Of a DNA stretch of 64,000 nt, positions 11,438-23,484 are shown in pieces. A model generated the notes under the pieces. It was not told the origin of the DNA. It did no database searches and saw only the letters and a list, made by a program, of their open reading frames with translations. The number at the start of each line of letters is the position of its first letter. Positions within the stretch are counted from its first letter, which is position 1. Location: contig JAPQWV010000337.1 of the NCBI GenBank assembly GCA_027422505.1, positions 434,001 to 498,000 of the forward strand, given 5' to 3'. A program made the translations under genes and the position numbers. This stretch comes from Craterostigma plantagineum. Lineage: Eukaryota; Streptophyta; Magnoliopsida; Lamiales; Linderniaceae.

Positions 11438-13072
11438 TTAGTGATTCAAGCTGGGCTTCTTACCATTCCAAATTTCGTAAGGTACCCTATCTACAGACTT
11501 CGAAGGAGTTCTGTTCAAAACATAAATTGCAGTTTGCAAAGCATATCCCCATAACGATATGGGAAGATCTGTATAGCTTAGCATAGATCGAACTTTATCT
11601 AATAATGTCCGATTTCTGCGTTCGGCAACACCATTCAGTTGTGGTGTCCCGGGCGGTGTAAACTGCGAAATAATTCCATTTTCTTTCAAGAAATCGTCAA
11701 ACTCGAGACTCATATACTCGCCGCCACGATCTGATCGTACGACTCTAATTTGTCTCCCAGTTTGATTTTCCACTAAAGTCTTGAATTCCTTGAACTTTTC
11801 AAGCGTTTCAGACTTGTGCTTCAACAGATACACCAAGCCGTAGCGAGAGTGATCATCTGTGAAAGTCACGAAATAATGGAAATTACCTCGGGCCGCTACA
11901 CTAAACGGTCCACAAACGTCTGTGTGGATCAAATCCAAAAGATTAATGGCTCTTTGAAAAGTCCCTGTAAAAGGAGACTTAGTCATTTTGCCGAGGATAC
12001 AAGACTCGCACGTTGGATAGGAATCTGATTCCGTAGGCCTAATAATGTCGTGTTTCTCCAACTCTTGAATCTTTCGAACTCCGGCATGACCAAGTCTAAG
12101 ATGCCACAAATACTTTTTATTTAACTCTAGGTTACGTTTGTCGGTAAGTACATTCGCATGTTCCTGGACGTTAACGTAATATAAACCATTTATTAACGTT
12201 GCATTTCCGACGCATTTATTTCCAAAATAAATATCACAAATATTATTATTGAACCGAAATTCATAACCATTCTTACTCAAAGCAGGAATAGAAATAATAT
12301 TTTTCAGCCCCTTGGGCAATACAAGTACATCGGATAAAAATAATACATGTCCGGAACTTAATACAAGAGTCTTCGATCCAACATGACTAGTAGGTACACT
12401 ATGTCCGCTACCAACGTTGATCAAGACTTCTTGTTCCACCAGCTTTCTACTTCGTTCCAGACCCTGGTTCAAAACACAAATGTGAGCACTAGCTCCCGAG
12501 TCAAGAATCCACGAAGTGGAGAATACAGTAAACGAACAATAAGTTTCCAAAACTTTACCTGATGCCCCAGAAGCTCGAAGCTTGGGGCAGTCCCTTTTCC
12601 AATGGCCCAGCTCTTGGCAGTGAAGACACCTATCAGTCGCCTTCGGAACTTTAGGCACGTTCATTTTTGCTTTGCCCCTTTTCTTAATCCCTCCTATTGG
12701 CTTATTAGGCTCGGGCTTGGGCTTGTTCGACTTAGATCTCTTAGACCTTGTAGTCGCAACAAGCGCATCCTCTTTTCCCTTTCCTTTCTTTAGCTCACGC
12801 TGAGTCTGAACCAGCGTGTTCATGAGTTCAGGAATGGAAAATCGTCTATCGCTCAGATTATAGTTTATAATAAACTGAGCAAATGAAGCTGGGAGTGACT
12901 GAAGGATCAGGTCAATCTGAAGCTCGTTGTGAATGGGACAACCGAGAGAAGCCAGTTCCTCGATGTACCCAATGAGCTTATGCACATGCCGCAACATCTG
13001 CGCCCTCAGGCATCTTGGTATGAAAGAGATTGTCGGCAGCACGGTATCGAGACGATCTCGATTGCTCGCCAT
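11438..13072 (-). pseudogene. gag (C-terminal), protease and integrase of the nested Copia element
   Basis: This is a 544-residue uninterrupted frame. In order it has a gag helical region (IEELASLGCPIHNELQIDLI), a basic segment, a zinc knuckle CLHCQELGHWKRDC with all four ligands (about residues 146-159), an aspartic protease site WILDSGASAHIC, and a GAG-pre-integrase domain (HLRLGHAGVRKIQELEKHDI ... CESCILGKMTKSPF). The integrase core follows, with acidic residues in LIHTDVCGPF, VRSDRGGEYMS and NGVAERRNRTLLD. The true N-terminus of gag lies upstream in another frame (12978-13388), so the ATG at 13072 is not the natural start. Among the nested element's ORFs this is the longest intact one. 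Confidence 0.9.
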
Positions 13073-13388
13073 ACAACTCCTTCAGATGAATCAATATCTC
13101 GCGCATTTGCATACCCTCATGCTGGCGCTGCAGATCGTTATTCATCCCAGCTAACATATAAGCCTTGACACGGGCACTATCAGCCATCCATTTGGCATAA
13201 TATTCCCTATCAGCATCACTCGCACCCTCTTGGGGTTCGAGTGGTATGGGTCCCTCAAGGACATACTCTAGGCGTTCCAGAGTGAGGACTATCCTCAAGT
13301 TACGGAGCCAGTCCGCAAGGTTTGGACCCTCCAAACGATTTTGCGTGATCAGTAAATTGAATGGTGACGTCATTTTGTATACAAACAA
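12978..13388 (-). pseudogene. gag N-terminus of the nested Copia element
   Basis: The frame reads MTSPFNLLITQNRLEGPNLA then DWLRNLRIVLTLERLEYVLE, a Copia gag N-terminus of the DWxRNLRIVL type. It continues to NLFHTKMPEGADVA, where a frameshift near 13010 separates it from the following frame (HKLIGYIEEL). The ATG at 13373-13375 (MTSPF) is the likely natural start; the upstream in-frame ATG adds five residues. Confidence 0.82.
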
Positions 13389-14816
13389 GAAAGAAAATAA
13401 TCTGCAGAAAATAAAGCATTGAATGGGTCAACGTATTATTCTACAAGCACAATTAAGGACTTTAACAATTTGGCTTTTCTCAAAATCTCATTCTCCCGAT
13501 AGAGATTTCGGAAACCTCGTTGATAGTTTCATAGTGGAGTTGATTTCCCCGCTCCGCAGAAATGAACCTCAACCTAACAGTTTGTTGGCCCATTACTCGG
13601 ACGGCGCCGTGTCCCACACGAACCCATAGACGTACCCGTGTCCAACATGAATCCATCTCATGAGTATTTCAACTACTTTGTCTCCGATCAGGAACCCTCA
13701 CCCTAACAGGAGTAATTGGGAAATAACCGTCTAAGTGTAACCTATCAACGTTTGGCTCAATCCTAACATTTAGAAATTCCGCCCGTAGGATAACTCTTTA
13801 TAGGACGTGAATATGTTTCGGAGAGCTGCGTTTAGACATCACCCGAAATATCAACAACGAGAGCGAAATGTTTGGCGCCGATAACTCGGAACAAACCGCA
13901 CATACACCCAAGTCGTTTCAATAACGAGCTTGACTTTATTGTCTTAACGCACCCGAGCCAACTACGACAAGAGCGAGATGATTGGCGCCGATAACTCGGA
14001 ACAAACCGCACATACACCCAAGCGCAATGGTTTCGAGCTTGATAGAAGACAGGACCCAGTCCTTTACCCACTTAGTATTTTGTCCAACCGGGAGAATACG
14101 TCTCACACACAAAAGCACTTAAATACACGCACCTAACGTCAAACAAACATGCACGTAATTGCAGTAAACCTAGTTTGCTTATAAGACCGTCTGCGTGGAC
14201 TATTTCTACTCAACTACATTTATATTGATAAAAATACACATCTCTACGCCGTCGGCTTCAAACCTTGTTCTCGAACGACCTCCAAGGCTTCGAACGGCCA
14301 TCTCATGATTCCTCATCATCCTCATACAGCCATCGTGCTAAACTAATTTTCTAAAAATTAATAAGGTACAAGACGGGGGGATCAGCTGTCCCAAACAACC
14401 CGTATATTAACGAATAAATTACAAACCCGGGGGAACCTTGTCACCCTTAACATATCACCCGGAAATAGAGCCTAAGTCCACGCCGACGTCTTAATACGTG
14501 TCATACATAGATATACATACAACATAAACACGTTCACGACAACAAAACGCTCAAAGAAACCAAAACGAAATTTGGGCTAGTCCTAGACTTACGGACCCAC
14601 AAGTTACGAACTGCGACGAGACTCCCACTAGGGTTTCCTCTCCACGTTGCCACGCTACGTCGGAAAGCTCGCAACTAAGCGACCTCCGACCAAGCGAGCG
14701 CTCGGTTTACAAACTCGAACTAAGTACAACTCATGCTTTGACGCTTGAGCAACTTAGTGACTTGCACAACCGAGTTCGTTTCGGACTCTTATGTCGTTTC
14801 TTAGAACCGAGCCTAT
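13389..14816 (-). other. Untranslated leader of the nested Copia element, with an internal direct repeat
   Basis: About 1.4 kb lies between PBS and gag, with no recognisable protein. Two copies of a block of about 55 bp containing TTGGCGCCGATAACTCGG lie at about 13855-13913 and 13968-14022, separated by unrelated sequence. Long leaders are usual in plant Copia elements and normally carry packaging/dimerisation signals, though none can be assigned here. Confidence 0.7.
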
Positions 14817-14830
14817 GTCTCTGATACCAC
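14817..14830 (-). other. Primer-binding site of the nested Copia element
   Basis: On the minus strand GTGGTATCAGAGAC directly follows the 5' LTR, complementary to the 3' end of initiator tRNA-Met. Confidence 0.88.
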
Positions 14831-17073
14831 TGTTGGGAAACCCCGGGTGACCCGAGGCCTCCCGGACGCAGCGGAATTTAAAATTTTTCCCGGGTTCCCC
14901 ATATGGTTTCCCAGAATACTCGGTTAAATAAAGAAAAACGCATGTAAACACGTATAAGGTATAAGGATCTTACCCTCGTCGCGAAGATCCTTAGCTCCCG
15001 TAGCTCACGAACTGTGCCGAAGAGAGTCACGCCGACCCCGTGACGTGCCACAAACCAACACCACCCCAAGGATGGCTAGAGATGGTGTGGAGTGTTGTGT
15101 AGAGATGTATATGTATGAGTATGATTTCTAAAACTCACAAACACTTAGGGATTTCTCAAAGATCACCCTAAATGCTCTCACTTCTCTCTAAAACTCAAAG
15201 ATAGAGTGGAAAAGAGCTTAATTCAAGTTCTGGACGAAATTCTCTAAGAAAATATATTAAAAGTCCATTTCCAAACCAAGAAAATGACTTTAAGCTTAAT
15301 TAAATGAGATCATGTCCTACATGACTCATTTCTTGTTTGATTCCTTTGAATTATGTCATCTAATGACTAGATATTGTCCCACAATAATAGCAAAAGAACA
15401 AGGAACGAAATGGGATTTGATTTGGATCAAATTTGACCAAAAAACTGTCGGTCACGGCCGCTGACATGACCTGTCACGGCCGTGAACATCATTGGACGAC
15501 TTCTGCCGCTCGTCACGGCCTCGGTCACGGCCGTGACCATCTTCTGGAGGCTGTCACGGCCTGGGCATGAAGTGTAAGACCATCGGGCACCATTTTTGCT
15601 CGCCTCTGCCAGTCGTCACGGCCACGTGCAAGGCTGTCACGGCTGACAGCTTTGCGGCAGTTTGGTATTTCGATCCGATCGAGGGGTAAACGATGTCCGA
15701 TTGACCTGAAATTTTAACCATAGTTAAAAGACTCACCAATATTGATTCTGACTAAAGGGATTCTCAATCCAAGGACTAGATTGTGAGATATGAATTTTTG
15801 AATCTACTGCTACTTTGCAGAGGGACTTCACGACCGTGACAAGCCTTGCTTGTCATCGTGAACCCTATTTACGCTTCATTCTTCACCTTTTTCCGTTCCA
15901 TAAATTTCCGTCCATGTAAATATAGTTTCTAAAACATATATTTAACATTTTTATTAACGTCTCTAAGATCGTTAAAACATTTACATCTCATATTAGTTAG
16001 GCACTATCACAGTGATTATTTTTAAGCCCGACTCTCTTGGTTCGTCTCAACCCGGCAAGGGAGGAATCCAAGAATTTGGTAAGCGCATAGCCAATCCCGC
16101 GGTACCAAATAGATCCCGTGTTGAGTACGATCTTCGATCTACGAACCGATTATAGATTATTGTCGTACGTATAGACCCTTCACAAATGTCCCGATCGAGT
16201 GAGAGTCATGGTTACGTCAAACTCACTAGACTCGACTCTATGACTAACTCGTGACTGGTGAAATTACTAAACTGCCCTTACGTCCCACGTAAGTCAGTTT
16301 ATAGCTTCGGCCGAAGACTTCGTAATTTCCCGTCCCCGAATATGCATAGGACATATATCTCAGTTACTAACGAGATAGTGAATCCCTAACGTTAGTCTAA
16401 GCACAGCAGTTACCCTTTGTTGTCAAGACCGCATGTCGCCGCTGACCCATGTTCGTCCCCGAACAAGGTGGGCCTAGCAAACTAGTGACATGTCAAGACC
16501 CCAAAGTCAACTCCGTCAAAAACCCTTCGGTCTAAGGTCCACGCACACTACTATAGTCAATCGATCGATCATTGACGCTACCCAGAGTAACGATAAGGCC
16601 CATGTGATCGTCGATTGCGAGTCGTGTCCAAGTACAAGTTAATCCCCTGATTCAACTTATACCAATGTTACGACCTCCCGCTTCCCAAGCAAATGATTGG
16701 CACAACCATATAAGAGTCGTTAACAAATAAGTCGTAATTGACGCTCAGTCACCCTACTAAGGTTTAAGACTTATGGACTAGTTTAATATCGGAGAATAAT
16801 AGCTCACCGGTGCCCCTCTCTCATCCCAATGAGAATCGGTGACTAAACTCACAATATATGGGATTTATTTATTTACCGTCTCACCGGATGCCTAGTAAGA
16901 CTTTATAGGTAAATAAATAATATGCCTTTTAAAGAATAAATAATAAAGTATAAATTCCCTTAATACGTATAAGAATACATTATTCAAATACATAATGAAT
17001 AATACATCGATTATTAAATACATGCCCTATTCATTACATCCTCGAATGGCATTCCGAGGGCACATCCCCAACA
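14831..17073 (-). repeat. 5' LTR (element sense) of the nested Copia element
   Basis: This is 2243 bp, running from TGTTGGGAAACC to CCCCAACA on the plus strand. Relative to 7199-9464 it lacks a few short segments, the clearest being centred on two of the GTCACGGCC palindromes (15570-15650). Confidence 0.93.
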
Positions 17074-17078
17074 CCAAC

Positions 17079-18050
17079 CAGTTCATGCAATACTGGTCAT
17101 GAAGCTGTTTCAGAAAATGGAATCAATGATGGTACTCAAGAAATACCGAAGTAGTCAATTGAGGGGGAACACATCAAATGGAATCGAACGAAGCTGAATC
17201 ATCCCCAGCAATTGATTATAGGAGATCCTACTGGACCTACGAAAACAAGACGACAGACGAATCCAAATCTATTCAGTCATGCGTTCATATCACAGATTCA
17301 ACCGACAATGGTCGATGAAGCACCCAAAGATGACAATTGGATAGAAGCTATGCAAGAAGAACTGAACCAGTTTGAGCGAAATCAAGTTTGGACTATTGTT
17401 CCTAGGCCAACTCAAACTGTAATCGGTACAAAATGGGTATTCAAGAACAAGCTGAATGAGGATGGACTCGTCACTAAGGCAAGACTGGTTGCTCAAGGCT
17501 ATAGACAAGAAGAAGGAATTGACTATGATGAAACTTTCGTACCGGTAGCAAGACTTGAGGCCATACGGATTTTCTTGGCATACGTAGCTCACAAGGATTT
17601 CAAAGTATTTCAAATGGATGTCAAGAGTGCATTTCTGAACGGTACAATTCTGAGGAAGTGTATGTCGCTCAACCACCCGATTTTGAAAGCCATGAACACC
17701 CTGATCATGTCTACCGGTTGAAAAAGGCTCTCTATGGACTGAAGCAAGCACCAAGAGCTTGGTACGAAACACTGTCGAAGTTCTTAACTGATCACCAGTT
17801 CACCATCGGAAGTATTGACAAAACACTATTCAGATTTACGAAGGGTGACCACCTACTAATCGTTCAGATTTATGTCGATGACATCATATTTGGGTCCACT
17901 GATTCTAAGCTGTGCAAGCGATATTCTAAAATGATGCAAGATCAGTTTGAGATGAGTATGATGGGTGAACTTACCTTCTTCTTGGGACTTCAAGTAAGGC
18001 AAATGGAGCAGGGCATATTCATAAATCAAGCCTAATACACAAAGGAGTTG
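17079..18050 (+). pseudogene. pol part 2: reverse transcriptase of the Sirevirus-like Copia element
   Basis: This is the continuation of the pol gene cut at 7198. The 17212-17721 frame reads [40 protein letters not shown] and [13 protein letters not shown] frameshift near 17650 moves to the frame at 17658-18035 ([47 protein letters not shown]). The YVDD catalytic box is present. A stop at 18033 interrupts the conserved transition to RNase H, and another frame shift follows near 18120. Confidence 0.88.
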
Positions 18051-18813
18051 CTCAAAAAGTTCGGTATGGAAAACTGTTCTCAGGCCACAACACCTATGAG
18101 TTCATCAATCAAACTGGACAAGGATGAAAATGGAACTTCAGTTGAAGTACCAAATACCGGGGCTAATCGGATCATTACTATATCTTACTGCCAGCAAACC
18201 GGATATTATGTACAGTGTCTGTTTGTGCGCCCGGTTTCTGTCTGATCCAAAAGAAAGTCATTTCTCTGCAGCAAAGCGTATCCTGAAGTATCTCAAAGGG
18301 ACCATAAATGTTGGCCTATGGTATCCCAAGGATTCAAGTATGTCACTACATGGATATACCGATGCTGACCATGTCGGTTGCAAAATCGACCGACGAAGCA
18401 CCAGTGGAACATGTCAGTTCCTTGGTGACCGGCTAATCTCTTGGTTTAGCAAGAAACAAACCTCCATAGCCACATCTACAGCTGAAGCAGAGTACTTGGC
18501 GGCTGGAAGTTGCTGCTCACAGATCCTATGGATATAGCATCAACTTGAAGATTATGGGATCAAGGAAACCGAGACCCCAATATTCTGTGACAATACAAGC
18601 GCAATTGCCATCACACAGAATCCAGTATTTCATTCAAGGACGAAGCACTTTGAGATAAGACATCACTTCATACGAGATCATTTGCTGAAGAAAAATGTAC
18701 GCCTGGAACACATCTCAACCGATCTGCAAGTCGCTGACATACTGACCAAGCCGCTACCAGAAGCTAAGTTCCTTTTCTTTCGAAATGCTTTAGGTTTATT
18801 AGATCATTCCTAA
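18051..18813 (+). pseudogene. pol part 3: RNase H of the Sirevirus-like Copia element
   Basis: The frame at 18124-18537 reads GLIGSLLYLTASKPDIMYSV, HGYTDADHVGCKIDRRSTSG, SIATSTAEAEYLAAGSCCSQ and stops at 18537. The same register continues past the stop with PIFCDNTSAIAITQNPVFHS, KHFEIRHHFIRDH and VADILTKPLPEAKF, ending at about 18813. This is a complete but stop-containing Copia RNase H domain. Confidence 0.87.
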
Positions 18814-19485
18814 CAAACCGAAGCAAAGAGTCAGGGGGAACATTGTTATATCAAATTGATTGATATAACTGGTTACCTAGACACTACAACAAACCGTGCA
18901 AATTGATGATCGTAGTAAGCCTTTCTCTCTCAAAACAATCATTTCTTCATAGTGGTCAAACTATATAACTCCTATCAGTTTCGTCTAAAACTGATCCTCG
19001 TCACAAATACATTCATAAAATTTCAAAGTTTTGCTTCTCTCTCTCTCAAACCGGTTAGCTTTTTTTTATGCAACCGGTAAATCTTCTTTGAACGTATTGA
19101 TACCGGAATTTTCCCTTACTCTTGACCAATGACTGACCGAAATCATTTTTATTTAATACACGTCATCAATTGCACACATTCCGTCATAGTACCTTTTCAG
19201 GAATACTGACAACAGGCTCTGCACTGCCCAGCAGTTACGATGTGAGGGGAAGAGTGACGTCTTGCGCATTAAATGCGAAAACACGCTTTATCCCGCTCAA
19301 AAGACTTGGTTTCGAGATCAATTGGAGAAGTTTCATCATTATCTTCAACTCACATGCAAAATCGTCTCTCTCTCTCTCAAAATTCTCCAAGTTCTTCGTC
19401 AAAACCCTATCACATTCACAACAAACTGGCCCCAGTAAACAATGATCTTACAAGAATGGCGCTTTAGATTTACTTTGCCAACAGT
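18814..19485 (+). other. Spacer between pol and env-like ORF
   Basis: This is non-coding. It begins with a polypurine-like motif (CAGGGGGAACATTG, about 18833-18846). CT-rich runs occur near 18920, 19035 and 19370. In Sirevirus-type elements this interval precedes the extra ORF. Confidence 0.55.
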
Positions 19486-22329
19486 ATGGAAACCGAGCAT
19501 GACGGTTTTCGCCCCATTCTTGAAGCCCTAATCGCAACCGGCCTTCAGACGTTCCTTCAGTGCTCCAATGAATACTACCCGGATGCTCTACATCAATTCT
19601 TCAACACAGTCCTCGTTGTTGGAGATCATCTACAGTGCACAATCAACGGGCATCAGTTCGACATTACAGAGGATTATTTTTCCGAGCACTTCAATCTACC
19701 AACCTCTGGAGCAACCGCCATCAGTGTTCCAGATAATGTGAAGGAACAACTGAAGCCCACGATGTCGCTGTCAGGGACATCGTTTAAGGACTCTGATAAG
19801 CGGGTTGTCCTGAAACCAGAGTACCGCCTGCTCCACGACGTAGTGGCCAAGGCAGTTTTGGGCAAGGCTGGGTCATTCGACATGCTCACGAGTGACAAGG
19901 TTCAGGCATGGTGGCCATCTCAACAAGAATGGAGATCAACTGGTCTTCAGTCATCTTTTCTGTACTAAAAGGGATACTCCTCATTCGTAACCGGCAGTTC
20001 AAGAACTTCGCCCCTCAAATCTCCTTCCTTCTGAAGCACAAGATTGTTGACGTTGGAACCATCCATCCATTGGGCTTTGCCCAAATAATCTCATCGGACA
20101 TCACCCGTCAAATGGTAAGTATGGCTTCACCCACGAAGAAACCGGCAAAATGAAAAGCCACTGAGGATCTTGCTGCCTCCAAGCCAACCAAGAACCTCTA
20201 CACTAATCGCCCGGCTGTGTCAACAAAGAAGAAATCGACTGGCAGATCAGAGACTGATCCAAGACCGGTTTCCTCCGCCCCCACCAAGAAGAAAGTTGCC
20301 ACTGACAAATCGGTCTCCTCAGAACCGGCTAAGAAGAAACTTTTCTTGGCACCCTCTACCTTCTCTGAAGACACTCAACCACTTCAGAAGGTTTTCACGA
20401 AACCAAGGAGCCAAGCTCCCAAAAAAAAGGCAAAGACCGGATCAGTCCCCTCTCAGGAACCGACTCAATCTACACAGCCCCAACAACCGATTTCTATTGT
20501 TGCACCAACCATCACTGTCTCTCCAACTTCAGGGACAACTGGTTCGATGATCAGGACTGCTCCACCACAAGGCCGTGTGGTGATACGAGAACCGGTCCGA
20601 ACAGTCCCAGCTGACAAAGGGAAGGGCAAGGTCATCTTTGTACCAGAAGACCCTGAGTCAGTTGATGATACAGCCTGGCGCCTTATAAGTGACGAGATTG
20701 ATGAACGGGCGGCTGACCTTCAGGCCTATAAAGACTGGCTTGATTTACGGTACACCCCGTTCAATCAAAAGATCTGGAGATCCAAGGGTTTTTCAGACCG
20801 TCTCAAGCAGGCCAGAAAGACTGAGGGCAAAATCATCAAGTCACTGGGAATTGAGCTATCATGAGCTTGATGAATGCTCAGGAGCTATACCGCCTTCGCC
20901 TCACAATGGACCAACTGGAGCACCATGTTGAACAGCGCAATCAGAACTTTAAACCGGAAGGACATGATGTAGTTCATGAACTTCAGGTTCTAACTAGGCT
21001 GGAGGTAGAAATGCAAAGCATGCAGGCCTACTATGCCACGGTTTTGGCCAAGTTTCAGCCGGATGTTTCTTCGTCCTCTGCTGCCTCTGCTACACCGACC
21101 GCATCAGCTTCTGCTCCATTCGACAACACACCGTTTGCCTCCACAATGACCACAGCCTTGGTCATCATGCCGATGTCTTCATCCTGAGCTCCAGCCGACG
21201 ATGCTGCTCTCCAACTGGTATCTCAACCAGTTCCTCTTTCAACATCTGAACCGGGTCCTTCAATACCGGCTCCTCATCTCTACCTGGCGGACCATTGTTT
21301 TTCCGACAACCCATTCCAGGTTTCTCAAGGCCATCTTTGGCAAATTTGCAGATACCGATTCAGATTCCGGCTCTGTATGCACCGCCTCAGACATCCATCC
21401 AGATCCCGGCCCTTAATGAATCGTCCCTGCTCCTCACCTTTGATGGTACATCTGCAACAGAACCTCTGTCTTCCCCAACAAATGCTGCAGATCTCCAAGA
21501 CATCTCAGTCACTGTCGCAAACCCCCAACCGGTGGAGGTTCAATCTGAACAGGAAACCGGGGCTGTCAGTGAGCCTGCTCCTTCGCATAATACTGATGAA
21601 CAAGGCACCTCAGTAACCGCTATCACTACTGAGTCGGTTATTGTTTTCATCGATCATCAATCGGTGCAAGTTCAAAATCAAGCTCATCCGCAGTCGGCTC
21701 CACAGTCCTCTCTGTTACCGGGTGAATCTCCTAAAACCGCCTCAATACCGGTTGAAATCATGAGCTCAACAAGGGAGATTTCTTTGGTCAAACAGACTTA
21801 CCGCACGATGTCTGTTCTCAGCAAGACTCTCAACAGTGACCGACAGAACACTAATGACAGGTTCCATGCCCTTGCGGACGATATCACCGGTCTTTGTTCT
21901 GATGTCTGTGCAGATCTGGAGGTCATCAAAGCTCAGCTCACTGCATTAACCCAATTGGTCACTACGGTTATTGCCAAAAAGGGGGAAAGTAGTGGCACCA
22001 GCAGAAAAGACTCTAGCTCAAGCTCCGAGCCTCAGAAGTTTATCTCGCAGCTGTCTCTCAAGGTCAATGATCCGAAAACAGCTGCAATTGAGGCTGCGCT
22101 CATACCGGACGAAGCCTTAAAGGAACATGCTTCTGCTATCCCAGTTAGCATAGTCGGTCCCGTTGAAGTCCAGTATGATAGCAGCAGTCTGAGGCACTTG
22201 GCCTGTACGCTTACGAAGGATCAACTGGCTGATCTTGAAAGAATGCATGACTTGAAGGAACATGCATATAAGGACGACGCCAAGCTAAAAGAAGTGGAAC
22301 GGATCTTCAAGAGCAAGAGTTATGAATAG
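19486..22329 (+). pseudogene. Sirevirus env-like (extra) ORF region, degenerate
   Basis: Overlapping fragments at 19486-19968, 19908-20153, 20217-20864, 20861-21187 and 21295-22329 form one decayed ORF of about 940 codons. Three frame changes and one in-frame stop (20151) break it. The N-terminal part (ALIATGLQTFLQCSNEYYPD ... LQCTINGHQFDITEDYFSEH) matches the conserved start of the extra ORF that Sirevirus-type Copia elements carry after RNase H. The middle is Pro/Ser/Thr/Lys-rich. The end is helical with heptad-like spacing (TYRTMSVLSKTLNSDRQNTN ... DVCADLEVIKAQLTALTQLV). The function of this ORF class is unproven; I see no clear signal peptide or membrane helix. Confidence 0.65.
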
Positions 22330-22402
22330 TTGTAGTTTGTATCAAATTCATTTTGATATAAATGAAAAACTGGTTTTCTGTTGCTTAGTTTTGTCAATCA
22401 CC

Positions 22403-22415
22403 AAAAAGGGGGAAA
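22403..22415 (+). other. Polypurine tract of the Sirevirus-like Copia element
   Basis: AAAAAGGGGGAAA occurs after the env-like ORF, directly before TTGCTAG. It is the expected plus-strand primer and places the 3' LTR start at about 22416-22417. Confidence 0.8.
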
Positions 22416-22416
22416 T

Positions 22417-23412
22417 TGCTAGTAATACGAATCTAAACATTCGAATTAATAGTTTTGGTGTTGACATAACTGATTAAAGACGAGAAACCGGAAAGCTCAC
22501 GCTAAGGAACAAACGTTACACTTAAGTGACCAGTCTTGACTAAGCACGAAGAATTCTACTGCATACCGACTAAGGATACCGGTCTCAGACAAGACTTTCA
22601 AACAGAACATCATAACATGTTGGACCGAACTTGATACAAAATTGAACACTCAAGACAAGAGCTTATTGAGACAAAAATGGAAATTTCAGACATTCAATGC
22701 AAGGCTGCAAGTCTAGAGTGAAGCAGAGGTCAAATAACGCAAATAAGGAATAAAGCAAAGTGACAGGATAAACTGCAGCACAAACCGGACAGACCCATTT
22801 TAGGAAAGTCAATTAATGCACTGTTCAGAGTGAAGAGTTTATCTCACAACGGTTTGAAATTCAAACCTCAACTATAAAAGGAGGAGTACAAGCTGAAGAC
22901 AAGTACTTCACGACGTTATAACTTTCACAATCTCACAAACTCTAAGCGATTATCAACGATCTTCAAAAACTGTGAAAGAGCGAAAAACAAGAGTGAAGTC
23001 TAAAGACATAACTGTTCTTAGTTTATGTTCTTTATTCTCCAACGGACTGTAAAAAGCTGTTGAAGTAGGTGGATTGTTGTAAACGACTGCCTAGATGATT
23101 CACTAGATTTGAGCTGTTTTTAGCTGGGTAGGTTGTACTGTGATTTTGTATAACTGAAGATCTAGTGAACCTTCCTTGCGAAGAAGAAGGGGAGACGTAG
23201 GAGATCTTAACTCCGAACTTCCAGAAACAAACCGGTTTCAAACACATACACGTATTTCATTTCACAATCGGTTTCAATCGTTCAGTATCCTTTTCCGCAC
23301 TATACTGACCGGTCACTGATTGAATACAAGTCACCGCACAAAACAGCCAATTAACTCGAAAAAGAGTCAAGCGTTTATTCACCCCCTCTAAACGCGTAAA
23401 CCGATCCTAACA
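22417..23412 (+). repeat. 3' LTR of the Sirevirus-like Copia element
   Basis: It runs from TGCTAG after the polypurine tract to CCTAACA and is about 996 bp. The part from 22447 onward matches the 5' LTR; the first 30 bp have only weak similarity to sequence left of 2889. The TATA-like box is at about 22873. Confidence 0.82.
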
Positions 23413-23484
23413 CATATATTACATGTAATATAACGAGGCGGGATTTTCGCTGTTCAGTTTAAAGGGGAAGAAAAATAAACTCAC

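Larger units (their letters stand above)
7199..17073 (-). mobile_element. Nested Copia LTR retrotransposon with 2.2-kb LTRs
   Basis: A 9.9-kb element lies in reverse orientation inside the first Copia element. Its LTRs are 7199-9464 (3' LTR in element sense) and 14831-17073 (5' LTR). The 5-bp target duplication CCAAC is present at 7194-7198 and 17074-17078, and the interrupted pol frame resumes beyond it. Sense-strand order is PBS, leader, gag, protease, integrase, RT, RNase H, polypurine tract. Both LTRs end in CCCCAACA on the plus strand; the left one starts TATTGGG where the right has TGTTGGG. Coding frames contain several stops and frameshifts. LTR divergence is roughly 2% by eye with a few indels, younger than its host element. 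Confidence 0.93.
2889..23412 (+). mobile_element. Copia LTR retrotransposon, Sirevirus-like, with nested insertion
   Basis: The gene order on the plus strand is LTR, PBS, gag, protease, integrase, [nested element], RT, RNase H, env-like ORF, polypurine tract, LTR. Integrase before RT defines Ty1/Copia; the extra ORF between RNase H and the 3' LTR is typical of Sireviruses. The LTRs differ at about 27 of 960 sites by eye (near 3%). A candidate target duplication CATAT lies at 2884-2888 and 23413-23417. All reading frames contain stops or frameshifts, so the copy is defective. It sits in an intron of the response-regulator gene on the opposite strand. Without the nested element it would be about 10.6 kb. 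Confidence 0.88.

Noticed and set aside
14817..14830. tRNA-like sequence (also at 26382, 44315, 49735)
   Set aside because: These are 12-15 base primer-binding sites next to LTRs; no cloverleaf is present.
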